Below, piece by piece: positions 6,885 to 15,484 of a stretch of DNA of 30,273 bases; within the stretch, counting starts at the first letter, position 1, and each line of letters begins with the position of its first letter. Under the pieces are notes generated by a model. That model did no database searches. It saw nothing but the letters and a program-made list of their open reading frames with translations, and had not been told where the DNA came from. A program made the position numbers and the translations under genes. Origin of the DNA: CAZSAL01 sp964604825 (GTDB lineage Bacteria; Elusimicrobiota; Elusimicrobia; 2-01-FULL-59-12); assembly GCA_964604825.1 (NCBI GenBank), contig CAZSAL010000034.1:1-30273 (forward strand), given 5' to 3'.

Positions 6885-9692
6885 TCATAATCCTGCGCTG
6901 CCTTCCCTCACGAATAGCGGATTTGAAACGACCATGCCATCCAGATCGTCCTCAACCATGACCCGAACGTATGACTGTCTGGCATGGGTTGCGGGTAATT
7001 TTTGAGAAAACTGAAAACGTCCCGCATTGCTGGAAGCATGGATCAGTTTCCCGTCAGAAATGATTTGGAGAAAAAGAGTCGTGGCCCCCGGCCTTGTGGA
7101 GTATCCGGACAGGTTGATGGTCTTCGCACCATCCGGACGGCGCCGGATGAACATCTTATCCAGCCAGATCAGATGCCCGTCCCTTGCGCGCCGGGACGCG
7201 TAGCATTGGCCAAGCCGCAAGGACCGCAGCATATCCGCCCCTGTTTCTGCCTTGTTGGTTAAAATCGTAAACACAAACGGCTCTTCCCGAATATCGGATA
7301 TTTCGTTTCTCCCGTAATCAGATTCGCCGATGATATAAACAGGATTTCTTTGCCCCCTGCAGTGTTCCTGCAGCAATTGATCCCAAACCCCTCCCGGACG
7401 GGCGAGTTCAATTCCCTCATCGAGGACGGCAAATCCGTCATAGCCCGTGGTCTTCAGCAGGCTTCGGCCATACGGCAGGGTTTGAAACTGCAAAAAATCA
7501 GTAATGACAGACGCGGCGGTTTCCATTGTCAAAGGATGCGACCAATAAATAAGCCCTCCCTGCCGATGCGTTTCGTCAATCCACTCCTGATATGGAAGTT
7601 CTCCGGCATCTCCTGGAAAAGCCGGTTTGATCGTTCTAAAAGAATCGTATTGATTTCTGTTTTGCAATCCAATGACCAGCATGGTTTTGCTCACGTTGTG
7701 CAGTAAAAGGCTGGTCAAAAGAGGATTCCCCGTCCAGAAATAGTGAGGCATCACTTCCATCCCCGGAAGAATATTGAGCCCCTGATCGCGTCTCAACACC
7801 CGCAGTGTTCGAAGGTACTCAGGCAATCCTCGCTGCTCAATGGATGTCATTATTTCGGTTTTCTCATATGGGCCAAACCGCAGGTGGAGTTTCCTTTCAT
7901 ATATGTCCGTCGGAACCCACGCCTGCACCCCCAAGTCTTTAATCTTCCCCGCCAGCGTTTCGAGGGGATAATTCCCATTCGCGCTGAAGTCGGAATGCGT
8001 GTGTATGAGAACAACCTGTTGATTGTGCGGGCGCCGCTTCACCGCATTCCTAAGGCCCGTTTCTTGACCGGCTATTTTATTGCGGAGAAGAAATATCCTG
8101 TCGCAGGGAATAATTCCAAGCAAGGGATCGTTCAAAGGCGGATAAAAGCGAAAACCCAGACATGAGATATCCGGCTTAAAAACATGTTCTAAATATAAAG
8201 ACTTGCCCGTACTTAAATCATTCAACAGCATCTTTCTGAATCCACGTGAACGGCGGTCCTCTGCCCCATTTATGATGTCCAAATTATCAATCAAAGCCTC
8301 CTGAAACGGGATGCGCACAAATCGATCAAAACTCATGGATAAAGCGACTTGATCCGGGCCAATGAATACTTTAAGCGGCTGAATATTTCGGAGATGTTCA
8401 TAAAAATAAGGGATGCCCCATTGATCCGGAATACAAAGAAGAACAAACGGACGAACTGCCGGGGCAGAACGATTTCCTGCGTTTTCCTGGTCAATCCATT
8501 GGACAGCTCTCTCCGCGGGGGCAGGGCGTGTTTTTAAGAGCACCCATGCCCAGGTATTCACAAATTGATAAAAGCACAGAGAACAGATAAAAATAAACGC
8601 AATTATTCTGAGGGACGAAGATTTCATCATTTGATACGCGAAACACAATCCGAATCCCGCGGAAATGGCGGCAAACGGGAGGATGAGAAGAAGCCGCGCA
8701 GGATAGGACCTCAAGCCTCCCAATAAGGCAGGAACCATATAAAACAGACAAATACCCAGATGAAGCTTCTTTATTCCGTTTCGCCGCCACAGGCAGAACA
8801 TGCCGATAATTCCCAACACGAGAAATAGTGTTCCCACGGCACCGTAAGCTTCAGGGAACATTTGAAACGCTGACTGGTAGAGCGCGTAAATAATCCCGGA
8901 ATCATTGTGAGCTATGTTGTAATAAAACATATAAAACACATTCATGGGATACCAGGCAGGATGGGAAAAGATATATGAATTAGTAATTAAAAAAGGCGCC
9001 AGCAACGATGCCAACGCGATCACTACCCTTTTTGGGCTTACCCCTTGATCACGGAATTTATGAATTAATGACAACCCCCATACCGGGAAGAAAAAAATGC
9101 CGTAAAAACTTGATCCGATGAGCGTCCCCACCACGCTTCCAGATGCGGCGATCCACCAATCCATGCAGCGCTCTCTCGTTTCCGTTAAAAATTTAAGATC
9201 GCAATAATACGCCAGCGCCGTGAGAAACATTGCATGAAAATGATGATATCCACTCTGACAGAAAACGGCAAAATCCGGAGAAACAATCAGGAAAAAGCAG
9301 GAAAATACTGCGACTTGATTGTCAAAAAGGATCAGGGCCGAATCATAAATCAGGATAACCGACAATAAAGCAAAAGCAGCGCTCATGAGACGCGCCAACA
9401 GCAGAATGGCCAAATCGAGAGGTAATCGAAAACCCCATTGCTCTAAAAGACTCCGGAATAATGGGGACAGCTTGGACAGGGACCAATTATATGCGGCGAA
9501 ATGAGTGGTGTAATAAGTCAACGGCGCCTGGTTGATCCATTTTATGACAATACAAATACGCTCCCATTCCGGATATTTGACATTTTCGACAGGGAGCAGC
9601 GTGTACCAGCTCGGATGGAAAAAATAGAGCGAACACAGGCAGATAAAAAAAATGCGGAGCGGCATGCCGTAATTGTATTCGAGGTTTTTCAT
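6885..9692 (-). CDS. Membrane GT-C-like protein fused to a C-terminal PHP (CehA/McbA-like) metallohydrolase domain
   Basis: A 935-residue fusion. Residues 1-410 hold about ten hydrophobic helices in a GT39/ArnT-like arrangement, and 410-560 is a soluble linker domain. From 564 a PHP domain follows: HTHSDFSANG (His564, His566, Asp568), ILPGMEVMPHYFW (Glu646), YWSHP (His719) and IIGESDYG (Asp792) supply most of the expected metal ligands. The usual TDH of the first loop reads TDIYE. The last about 90 residues end in VSNPLFV, like the beta-rich tail of CehA/McbA proteins. The protein could transfer or release a sugar-phosphate, but neither activity is demonstrated. It lies between the flippase and the methyltransferase. 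No good ribosome site precedes the ATG, and Met9 is an alternative start. Confidence 0.75.
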   Translation of the reverse strand: MKNLEYNYGMPLRIFFICLCSLYFFHPSWYTLLPVENVKYPEWERICIVIKWINQAPLTYYTTHFAAYNWSLSKLSPLFRSLLEQWGFRLPLDLAILLLARLMSAAFALLSVILIYDSALILFDNQVAVFSCFFLIVSPDFAVFCQSGYHHFHAMFLTALAYYCDLKFLTETRERCMDWWIAASGSVVGTLIGSSFYGIFFFPVWGLSLIHKFRDQGVSPKRVVIALASLLAPFLITNSYIFSHPAWYPMNVFYMFYYNIAHNDSGIIYALYQSAFQMFPEAYGAVGTLFLVLGIIGMFCLWRRNGIKKLHLGICLFYMVPALLGGLRSYPARLLLILPFAAISAGFGLCFAYQMMKSSSLRIIAFIFICSLCFYQFVNTWAWVLLKTRPAPAERAVQWIDQENAGNRSAPAVRPFVLLCIPDQWGIPYFYEHLRNIQPLKVFIGPDQVALSMSFDRFVRIPFQEALIDNLDIINGAEDRRSRGFRKMLLNDLSTGKSLYLEHVFKPDISCLGFRFYPPLNDPLLGIIPCDRIFLLRNKIAGQETGLRNAVKRRPHNQQVVLIHTHSDFSANGNYPLETLAGKIKDLGVQAWVPTDIYERKLHLRFGPYEKTEIMTSIEQRGLPEYLRTLRVLRRDQGLNILPGMEVMPHYFWTGNPLLTSLLLHNVSKTMLVIGLQNRNQYDSFRTIKPAFPGDAGELPYQEWIDETHRQGGLIYWSHPLTMETAASVITDFLQFQTLPYGRSLLKTTGYDGFAVLDEGIELARPGGVWDQLLQEHCRGQRNPVYIIGESDYGRNEISDIREEPFVFTILTNKAETGADMLRSLRLGQCYASRRARDGHLIWLDKMFIRRRPDGAKTINLSGYSTRPGATTLFLQIISDGKLIHASSNAGRFQFSQKLPATHARQSYVRVMVEDDLDGMVVSNPLFVREGSAGL

Positions 9693-9719
9693 GCGTTATT
9701 AAGGCATCTCATGCGCTTA

Positions 9720-11180
9720 TTAAATAACCTGCGCATCGCGTTGCCTCAAATGGCTTAACCAGCGTTGAAGTATTTCACGGTCTTCAAGCTTGAAGACGTG
9801 GAAGAGCAGCAAGTAACTGTAAAGAACGGCCGGCAACATGGCCCACAGCTTTGACCCATGCCAAAGAAGAAGCGGCCCAAAACAAATGGAACCGAGCCCG
9901 ATTACTCTCAACAGCCTCAAAGGTTCCCAGAAGCCCGGCATTGTACGCCGCAGAAAGATCCAGTAAATCGCCGTCTCGATAATCTGAATGCAAAGCAAAA
10001 CGAAAGCCGCACCCAGTGTGCCCCAAAGAGGTATGGCGATCAGGTTGCCGGCAACATAAAGGAGAAATGTGGTTAATTTAATTTTCATATAAGAATGCTG
10101 TTTGTGTTCCGCGAAAAGGAAATTGGGAAAAAAACGATTCAAGGCAATAAAAGGAACGGTAGGTCCTAAAACTTCCAGCAGTACTATCGCGGGGTAATAG
10201 GAAGGCCCCCAGATGCGATGGATAACCGGTGCCGCCCAAACCAGCATAAGCCCAACGATCAGAAAGGAAAAACCAAATGTCCAGAGAATTCCTTTACGGG
10301 CAAGCCAAGGCAGGCTTACTGTTCCTGAGGCGGCGCCACGCGACATTATTGGATAAAGAACTGTTGAAAAAGGATTCCACAATGTATCGATGATGGTATA
10401 CGTCAGCAAACTGGCCAGGCCGTAATATCCTACGGCCGTTGAAACCACAAAAAAGGACAATAAAATGCGATCCAGCCGTTCCACCCCCGCCGTAATAATA
10501 GAAACTGCGCCTATCGGCGCTCCTTCTTTAAATTCACGCCAAATAAGCCGCGGTTTGAAGGAAAAATCGGGCATTTCAAAAAAACGCCCGATAAGTTGGA
10601 TATGAAAAAGAGCCGCAACAATTGCCGCGACCGCCATGGCACAAAAAACCCAGGTGAGGCTGCCTGTAATGCGCAGAGCTGTCCATCCCAGTGCCGCCCA
10701 TGCCGCAGCCGCAATGACCTGTGTGAGCCACAGGAATTCCGTCCGTTGAGCGGCTATGTACAGGGCCTCAGCCACCTGTGTCACAGTAGTCACCAGCAAA
10801 TAGATACCGGCCAAAACAAAACAGCGAAAGAGCCACGATGGATAATGGTACAGGGGGAACAGAGAAAGGAGCACTGCCCAGAGAATAACGCTCAAAGTTA
10901 AACGGATCCAGAAAAGGGAACCAAAAAGCTGGCGGCGGGCGGCAGGCTGCTGCACGGCGTCCCGGATGACAATTATGCCAACGCCGAACGTAGAGGCTGG
11001 CAGTACAATGCCAGCGAAGCTCATGACAATATTGTAATTGCCGAAAAGTGACGGCCCGATGTGCTTTGAAAAATATGCGATCCAAAAAAACGTAATGATG
11101 CGTGACATTAACTGTCCAAAAACAAGCAATAGCGAAGTGGTCCCGAGGTTTCGAGACGACAGGGCCTTACTTAACCTCAT
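9720..11180 (-). CDS. Polysaccharide flippase, Wzx/RfbX-like (MOP superfamily)
   Basis: A 486-residue protein with twelve to fourteen hydrophobic helices. The N-terminus (LVFGQLMSRIITFFWIAYFS followed by GPSLFGNYNIVMSFAGI) matches the opening two helices of oligosaccharide flippases of the MVF/PST branch. Length and helix count are normal for Wzx. It would move the lipid-linked repeat unit across the inner membrane. It is the first gene of the minus-strand polysaccharide operon, with about 160 bp of A+T-rich DNA upstream (11181-11340), where a promoter is expected but none stands out. The ATG lacks a clear Shine-Dalgarno. It ends 27 bp before the PHP fusion; that short gap holds a duplicated CATGCG-TTATTAA word. 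Confidence 0.86.
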   Translation of the reverse strand: MRLSKALSSRNLGTTSLLLVFGQLMSRIITFFWIAYFSKHIGPSLFGNYNIVMSFAGIVLPASTFGVGIIVIRDAVQQPAARRQLFGSLFWIRLTLSVILWAVLLSLFPLYHYPSWLFRCFVLAGIYLLVTTVTQVAEALYIAAQRTEFLWLTQVIAAAAWAALGWTALRITGSLTWVFCAMAVAAIVAALFHIQLIGRFFEMPDFSFKPRLIWREFKEGAPIGAVSIITAGVERLDRILLSFFVVSTAVGYYGLASLLTYTIIDTLWNPFSTVLYPIMSRGAASGTVSLPWLARKGILWTFGFSFLIVGLMLVWAAPVIHRIWGPSYYPAIVLLEVLGPTVPFIALNRFFPNFLFAEHKQHSYMKIKLTTFLLYVAGNLIAIPLWGTLGAAFVLLCIQIIETAIYWIFLRRTMPGFWEPLRLLRVIGLGSICFGPLLLWHGSKLWAMLPAVLYSYLLLFHVFKLEDREILQRWLSHLRQRDAQVI

Positions 11181-11340
11181 GAATTTCAGACGGGAACGTC
11201 TCTCTAAAAATAATATGGGAAACGACTGGCATGGTTACATCATAAAACATCGTTAACGTAAATAAAATCCAATGAATTGAACACGCATTATTCCTGCGCT
11301 GACTGGGGGACAGAAGGCGGGAAGAATCTGGCAGGATAAA

Positions 11341-11922
11341 TTACGCAGGACGGGACTTGCGAAGGTCGGGGGGACTGCCTATGGCACCGCCTATGGCTGC
11401 GAAGATAAACCCGCAGATCAGTGAGGAAAAACTCCACAGGGCCGCGGCGGATATATCGCTTTCGCTGGCAAAACCCTGTTCCAGAATAGTGCCTGCGCCC
11501 GCCAAAAGCCTTCCGGCGGTGGTGTGAAGGAATAAGTATATGGTGAGCGATGCCGTGCTCCAGGCAATCAGACCGTGCACAGCTCCGTCAAGGTTGCGCG
11601 GAACGCCTGCCAGCCGGCCGGCAGCCCATCCTCCTAAAAGGAAAGAGAGAATCGTGCTTCCAGTCAGCCAGACTCCGGTGCTCAGTGAAAATCCTGGGAT
11701 GACATTGGCCATGGCGATGCCCAATCCCAGGACATTTAAAGTCAGTTGAACAGCAAGCGCAAGGCTTGCTCCTGATAATACCGCGCCCCAGGAAACCCGC
11801 CGCATGATTCCCGGCGCGATCAAGGAGGGGCTCATGCGTCTTTCAACAATAGCTCTGCCGGTCTGTTCCGTGGCAACGTTTTCCATGTCTTTTAGACCCG
11901 CAACACACGAAAACGGTTTCAT
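11341..11922 (-). CDS. Conserved small membrane protein, function unknown (RVSWGAVLSGA family)
   Basis: About 193 residues with four hydrophobic segments: SWGAVLSGASLALAVQLTLN, VWLTGSTILSFLLGGWAAG, an IAWSTASLTIYLFL helix, and a C-terminal glycine-rich helix ending IFAAIGGAIG. The R-V-S-W-G-A-V-L-x-G-A opening, then LNVLGLGIAMA, is typical of a widespread uncharacterised membrane family sometimes mislabelled PhnA-like. The function is unknown. Starts are uncertain: GTG 11928, ATG 11922 and ATG 11886 are in frame, none with a good ribosome site. I use 11922. It faces away from hppA across a shared 140-bp intergenic region, so the two may be co-regulated. It is transcribed toward the polysaccharide operon. 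Confidence 0.65.
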   Translation of the reverse strand: MKPFSCVAGLKDMENVATEQTGRAIVERRMSPSLIAPGIMRRVSWGAVLSGASLALAVQLTLNVLGLGIAMANVIPGFSLSTGVWLTGSTILSFLLGGWAAGRLAGVPRNLDGAVHGLIAWSTASLTIYLFLHTTAGRLLAGAGTILEQGFASESDISAAALWSFSSLICGFIFAAIGGAIGSPPDLRKSRPA

Positions 11923-11928
11923 CCGCAC

Positions 11929-11959
11929 TTGACTAAAAAGTCTCTTTGCTTTGTATCAT
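11929..11959 (+). promoter_or_regulatory. Possible sigma-70-type promoter upstream of hppA
   Basis: TTGACT (11929-11934) and TATCAT (11954-11959) are separated by 19 bases. This is recognisable but the spacer is long, so the assignment is tentative. Transcription from here would include the hairpin at 11995-12027 in the hppA leader. Confidence 0.3.
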
Positions 11960-11994
11960 ACTGGTCTAGGCAAAACTTATAGGTGAGCACAATG

Positions 11995-12027
11995 ACCCGT
12001 GCCCGCTGTTTTCGGTACGGGTTTTTT
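11995..12027 (+). terminator. Terminator-like hairpin in the hppA leader (possible attenuator)
   Basis: ACCCGTGCC (11995-12003) pairs with GGTACGGGT (12014-12022) through nine pairs, one of them G-T, around a 10-base loop. The hairpin runs straight into six T residues (12022-12027). It has the full form of an intrinsic terminator on the plus strand, yet it sits about 40 bases before the hppA start and the gene to its left is divergent. It therefore cannot terminate an upstream plus-strand gene visible here, and leader attenuation is the natural reading. Flanking words GAGCACAA (from 11985) and TTGTGCCTC (12034-12042) could form an additional, imperfect outer stem. Confidence 0.55.
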
Positions 12028-12065
12028 ATAGTGTTGTGCCTCTTACATTAGAAAGGAAAGTTAAT

Positions 12066-14327
12066 ATGCAGAGCTTAATGAACGCCACGCCCTTCGAGAT
12101 AATATCCCTTTGGGTCGTGCTGGGTATTGCTGTTATGGGGCTGGCTTACGCCCTTTTTCTCCGAAGTCAGATTATGAAGAAGGACAAAGGCACTGAAAAG
12201 ATGCAGGAAGTCTGGAATGCCATCCGGCTGGGAGCGGACGCTTATCTGGGCCGGCAGCTCAAAATTATCGCCCCCCTTATCGCTATTCTGACGATAGCCT
12301 TGTTTTTCTCCGTTTATGTGGTGCCACCCAGCGCAGAAGCTTTGCAGCGGTTCTCCGGTTCATCGCCGGATACGGTACGACTGATCATCGGCATAGGCCG
12401 CGCCGTTGCGTTCATTATGGGAGCCTGCTTCTCGCTCATGGTGGGGCAGTTCGGCATGCGCATGGCGGTGCAGGGCAATGTAAGAGTGGCATCGGCGGCG
12501 CGGACCAATTTTTCCGAGGCTTTGAAAATCGCCTATCGTTCAGGAACGATCACCGGCATGCTTACCGACGGTCTCGGCCTTTTCGGCGGAACTATTATCT
12601 TCATGTATTTCGGCGTCGCCGCGCCTGATGCTTTGCTCGGCTTTGGCTTCGGTGGAACGCTTCTGGCCCTGTTCATGCGGGTAGGCGGCGGCATCTATAC
12701 CAAGGCGGCAGACGTCGGAGCCGACCTGGTGGGAAAAGTTGAAGCCGGGATTCCGGAAGACGATCCACGCAATGCGGCGGTGGTCGCGGACCTGGTTGGC
12801 GACAACGTCGGCGACTGCGCCGGAATGGCAGCCGACATTTTTGAATCCTACGAAGTAACCATAGTTTCGGGATTGATCCTGGGGCTGGCGCTTGTGGCCA
12901 TTACTCACGAACTCAAATGGATTATTTTCCCCCTCCTGGTGCGCGGTATCGGCGTAATGTCTTCGATCATCGGGACCTATGTCGTGAAAGGCAAAGAAGG
13001 AGCCGAACGCGGCAATGCGATGTCTTCCATCAACCACGGGTTCTACACCTCGGCCGCGATCTCCGTAATCGCCTTCTTCTTCCTGGCGCACTACTACATG
13101 CACGAATGGCGGGCCTTCCTTTCGGTCGGCGCCGGCATCGTTCTTGCGATCGTGCTGGACGAAGTGACGAAGTATTTCACGGATACGCATTACAACCCGG
13201 TGAAGAGTATCGCGCGCGCTTCCCGCACCGGTTCGGCCACTCTCATTCTGAGAGGATTAGGCGTAGGCTTTGAATCGGCGGTCTGGCAGACTCTGATCAT
13301 CGGCGCCACGATTCTGGCGGCGGTTCTCATCTACTGGGGCCAGCCTGTGGTGTTTGTGCTCTACGGCGTGGCCATGACTGGGATCGGCATGCTGACTCTA
13401 ACAGGGAACAACGTAGCCATGGATTCTTTCGGACCGATCGCGGATAACGCCAACGGCATCGGGGAAATGGCCGGGCTTGATAAAAACGCCCGGCAGATCA
13501 TGGCGGACCTGGACGCGGTCGGCAACACAACCAAAGCGATCACAAAAGGCGTGGCCATAGGCTCCGCCGTGATTGCGGCCGTTTCCCTGTTCGGCTCGTT
13601 TCTCACGGATACGACCATGGTTCAGACGCAGATGGGGCTCCCTGAATCGCTTCGGCTTCTCAGCACGGGCATCAGGGTCTCGGTCCCGACCGTGTTTATC
13701 GGGATGCTGATCGGCGGCGCGGTGCCCTGGTTGTTCTCCGCCCTGACGATTAATTCCGTTACGCGCGCGGCATCGCTTATAGTCGAAGAAGTCCGAAGGC
13801 AGTTCCGGATTCCCGGCCTGATGGAAGGCAAGGTTCAGCCCGACTATAAACAAGCCGTGGGCATATGCACGAAAGCGGCTCAGAAAGAGTTGATCGGCCT
13901 TGCGCTTATAGCCATTCTGACTCCGCTGATCGTAGGCATGGTGCTCCGCGTGGAAGCCCTCGGAGGATTTCTGGCAGGCGTCATTCTTTCCGGACAACTG
14001 CTGGCCGTCTTTATGGCCACTGCCGGCGGTTCCTGGGATAATGCGAAAAAATTGATTGAGGACGGGCTCTACGGAGGCAAAGGTTCTGAGGCGCACAAGG
14101 CGTCCGTCGTCGGCGACACCGTAGGCGATCCGCTGAAGGACACCTCGGGCCCGGCCCTGAACCCGATGATCAAAGTGATCAACCTGGTTTCGCTGCTGGC
14201 GGCGCCGGTACTTGTCCGGTACAACCTCCACAATCCTATAGTCTGGATAATTCTGGCGATCTTTATCGTTGCCGTTATTTCCTCAATCATGTACTCGCAG
14301 AGAGAGGGAGAAAAACTGGTCGACTGA
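12066..14327 (+). CDS. hppA: Membrane-bound K+-independent-type H+-translocating pyrophosphatase
   Basis: A 753-residue integral inner-membrane enzyme that hydrolyses pyrophosphate and pumps protons. All signature regions are present: DVGADLVGKVE (substrate loop), EDDPRNAAVVADLVGDNVGD (Mg-PPi binding), a second acidic cluster SVVGDTVGDPLKDTSGPALN near the C-terminus, and about sixteen hydrophobic helices. The segment AVGNTTKAITKG has lysine where K+-dependent enzymes have alanine (GNTTAA), the known marker of K+-independent H+-pumps. I start at ATG 12066, five bases after AGGAAAG; an in-frame GTG at 12036 lies inside the leader structure. A leader hairpin precedes the gene and a strong terminator follows. 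No Na+-pump-specific feature was assessed in detail. Confidence 0.95.
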   Translation: MQSLMNATPFEIISLWVVLGIAVMGLAYALFLRSQIMKKDKGTEKMQEVWNAIRLGADAYLGRQLKIIAPLIAILTIALFFSVYVVPPSAEALQRFSGSSPDTVRLIIGIGRAVAFIMGACFSLMVGQFGMRMAVQGNVRVASAARTNFSEALKIAYRSGTITGMLTDGLGLFGGTIIFMYFGVAAPDALLGFGFGGTLLALFMRVGGGIYTKAADVGADLVGKVEAGIPEDDPRNAAVVADLVGDNVGDCAGMAADIFESYEVTIVSGLILGLALVAITHELKWIIFPLLVRGIGVMSSIIGTYVVKGKEGAERGNAMSSINHGFYTSAAISVIAFFFLAHYYMHEWRAFLSVGAGIVLAIVLDEVTKYFTDTHYNPVKSIARASRTGSATLILRGLGVGFESAVWQTLIIGATILAAVLIYWGQPVVFVLYGVAMTGIGMLTLTGNNVAMDSFGPIADNANGIGEMAGLDKNARQIMADLDAVGNTTKAITKGVAIGSAVIAAVSLFGSFLTDTTMVQTQMGLPESLRLLSTGIRVSVPTVFIGMLIGGAVPWLFSALTINSVTRAASLIVEEVRRQFRIPGLMEGKVQPDYKQAVGICTKAAQKELIGLALIAILTPLIVGMVLRVEALGGFLAGVILSGQLLAVFMATAGGSWDNAKKLIEDGLYGGKGSEAHKASVVGDTVGDPLKDTSGPALNPMIKVINLVSLLAAPVLVRYNLHNPIVWIILAIFIVAVISSIMYSQREGEKLVD

Positions 14328-14354
14328 TTATCCTCTGGTAAATTCGTACTCACC

Positions 14355-14389
14355 AGGCGCAAATCGGAATCGATTTGCGCCTGTGTTTT
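14355..14389 (+). terminator. Intrinsic terminator of hppA
   Basis: A perfect 12-bp inverted repeat, AGGCGCAAATCG (14355-14366) and CGATTTGCGCCT (14371-14382), closes a GAAT tetraloop and is followed by GTGTTTT. It lies 27 bp past the hppA stop, and no other gene reads through it. Confidence 0.88.
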
Positions 14390-14460
14390 ATCCGGACTGG
14401 CATAACTCCTCAGCAAAAATAGATTGTTTGAAATATTGAAAAAATTGTTAGGCTGATCCG

Positions 14461-15471
14461 GTGACGATTTTCCATCCGCAACTCAGGCGGGTTTATTGGG
14501 AAACAACCGCCGCATGCAACCTGCGCTGCATCCACTGCCGGCGCATGGATGTGCTCGACAGCGCTTCCCCCGGGGAATTAACCACCGCAGAAGCGAAAGC
14601 TTTGATGCGCCAGCTGGCTGAACCGGAAAAACCCGTGCTGATTTTTTCCGGCGGCGAACCCCTCCTGCGGCCGGACATATTTGATCTGGCTCTTTTCGCC
14701 GGAGAAATCGGACTCCCTGCCGCGCTCGCGACCAACGGGACGCTGGTTACGCCCGGCATCGCCCGCAATCTTAAGGATAGGAACATAAACATAGCTTCCG
14801 TTTCACTGGACGGTGTTGAGGCTGCCACCCACGACCGCGTCCGGGGCAAAGGCAGCTTCGCAAAAGCTCTGGAAGGCTTCCGGAATTTACGCGGAGCCGG
14901 GATTAAAGTGCAGATAAATTTTACCGTTACGAAAAAAAATGCCGGGGAAGTCCCGGCGCTGTACAGGCTCGCCTGTTCCGAACATGCTTATTCCCTTCAT
15001 CTTTTTGTTCTGGTGCCTGTGGGCTGCGGCGCGCAGATAGCGGGCGAAGACATGCTGAGCGCGGAGGAACTCGAGGATTTATTGAGATGGATAAAAGGCC
15101 GCGATATACCGGGAGATATGCCTTTAAGGGCGGTCTGCGCGCCCCATTATTTCCGTATTTCAGGCGACGGGACACAACATGTGCGTAAAGGATGCCTTGC
15201 CGGGATTCACATGTGCTTCGTATCGCACAAGGGCGAGGTTTTCCCCTGCGGTTATCTTCCCTTTTCCGCAGGAAATATCCGCGCACAGTCTTTCGCCGCT
15301 ATCTGGCGGGATTCCGCTGTATTTAAAGAGCTGCGCAATTCCGACAATTTAACCGGACGCTGCGGCATCTGTGAATATAAGGACGTCTGCGGCGGCTGTC
15401 GCGCGCGGGCCTATTACGCACATTCCGACATTAAGGCGGAAGAACCCTGCTGCGCCTATAACTCCCCTTGA
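14461..15471 (+). CDS. Radical SAM/SPASM-domain protein (AhbD/NirJ-like)
   Basis: A 336-residue iron-sulfur enzyme. Cys19-x3-Cys23-x2-Cys26 (AACNLRCIHC) binds the radical-SAM 4Fe-4S cluster. FSGGEPLLRPDI is the GGEP SAM-binding strand, and VSLDG is another core motif. The C-terminal SPASM part has GCLAGIHMCF, VFPCGYLP and CGICEYKDVCGGCRARAYY, then a final PCC, giving ligands for auxiliary clusters. This cysteine pattern resembles the AhbC/AhbD/NirJ heme-pathway enzymes and related maturases. No heme genes or small precursor peptide is evident nearby, so the substrate is unknown. The start is GTG 14461 with only a weak AGG upstream. It sits alone between the hppA terminator and the Ehr operon, 228 bp before the latter. 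Confidence 0.82.
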   Translation: MTIFHPQLRRVYWETTAACNLRCIHCRRMDVLDSASPGELTTAEAKALMRQLAEPEKPVLIFSGGEPLLRPDIFDLALFAGEIGLPAALATNGTLVTPGIARNLKDRNINIASVSLDGVEAATHDRVRGKGSFAKALEGFRNLRGAGIKVQINFTVTKKNAGEVPALYRLACSEHAYSLHLFVLVPVGCGAQIAGEDMLSAEELEDLLRWIKGRDIPGDMPLRAVCAPHYFRISGDGTQHVRKGCLAGIHMCFVSHKGEVFPCGYLPFSAGNIRAQSFAAIWRDSAVFKELRNSDNLTGRCGICEYKDVCGGCRARAYYAHSDIKAEEPCCAYNSP

Positions 15472-15484
15472 AATTTGAATCAGA

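Noticed and set aside
9693..9719. Duplicated CATGCG-TTATTAA word between the flippase and PHP-fusion genes
   Set aside because: Two copies in 27 bp next to start and stop codons look like a local slippage duplication; there is no hairpin or wider recurrence.
11961..12065. Riboswitch (fluoride type considered) in the hppA leader
   Set aside because: The conserved core words of that class are absent. Only a simple terminator-form hairpin can be supported.
12540..13190. Long minus-strand open frame opposite hppA, and similar long frames opposite 13398-14231 and the Ehr genes
   Set aside because: The products are rich in Arg/His/Gln/Gly with no domain, as expected from the antisense of G+C-rich codons; the plus-strand genes are unmistakable.
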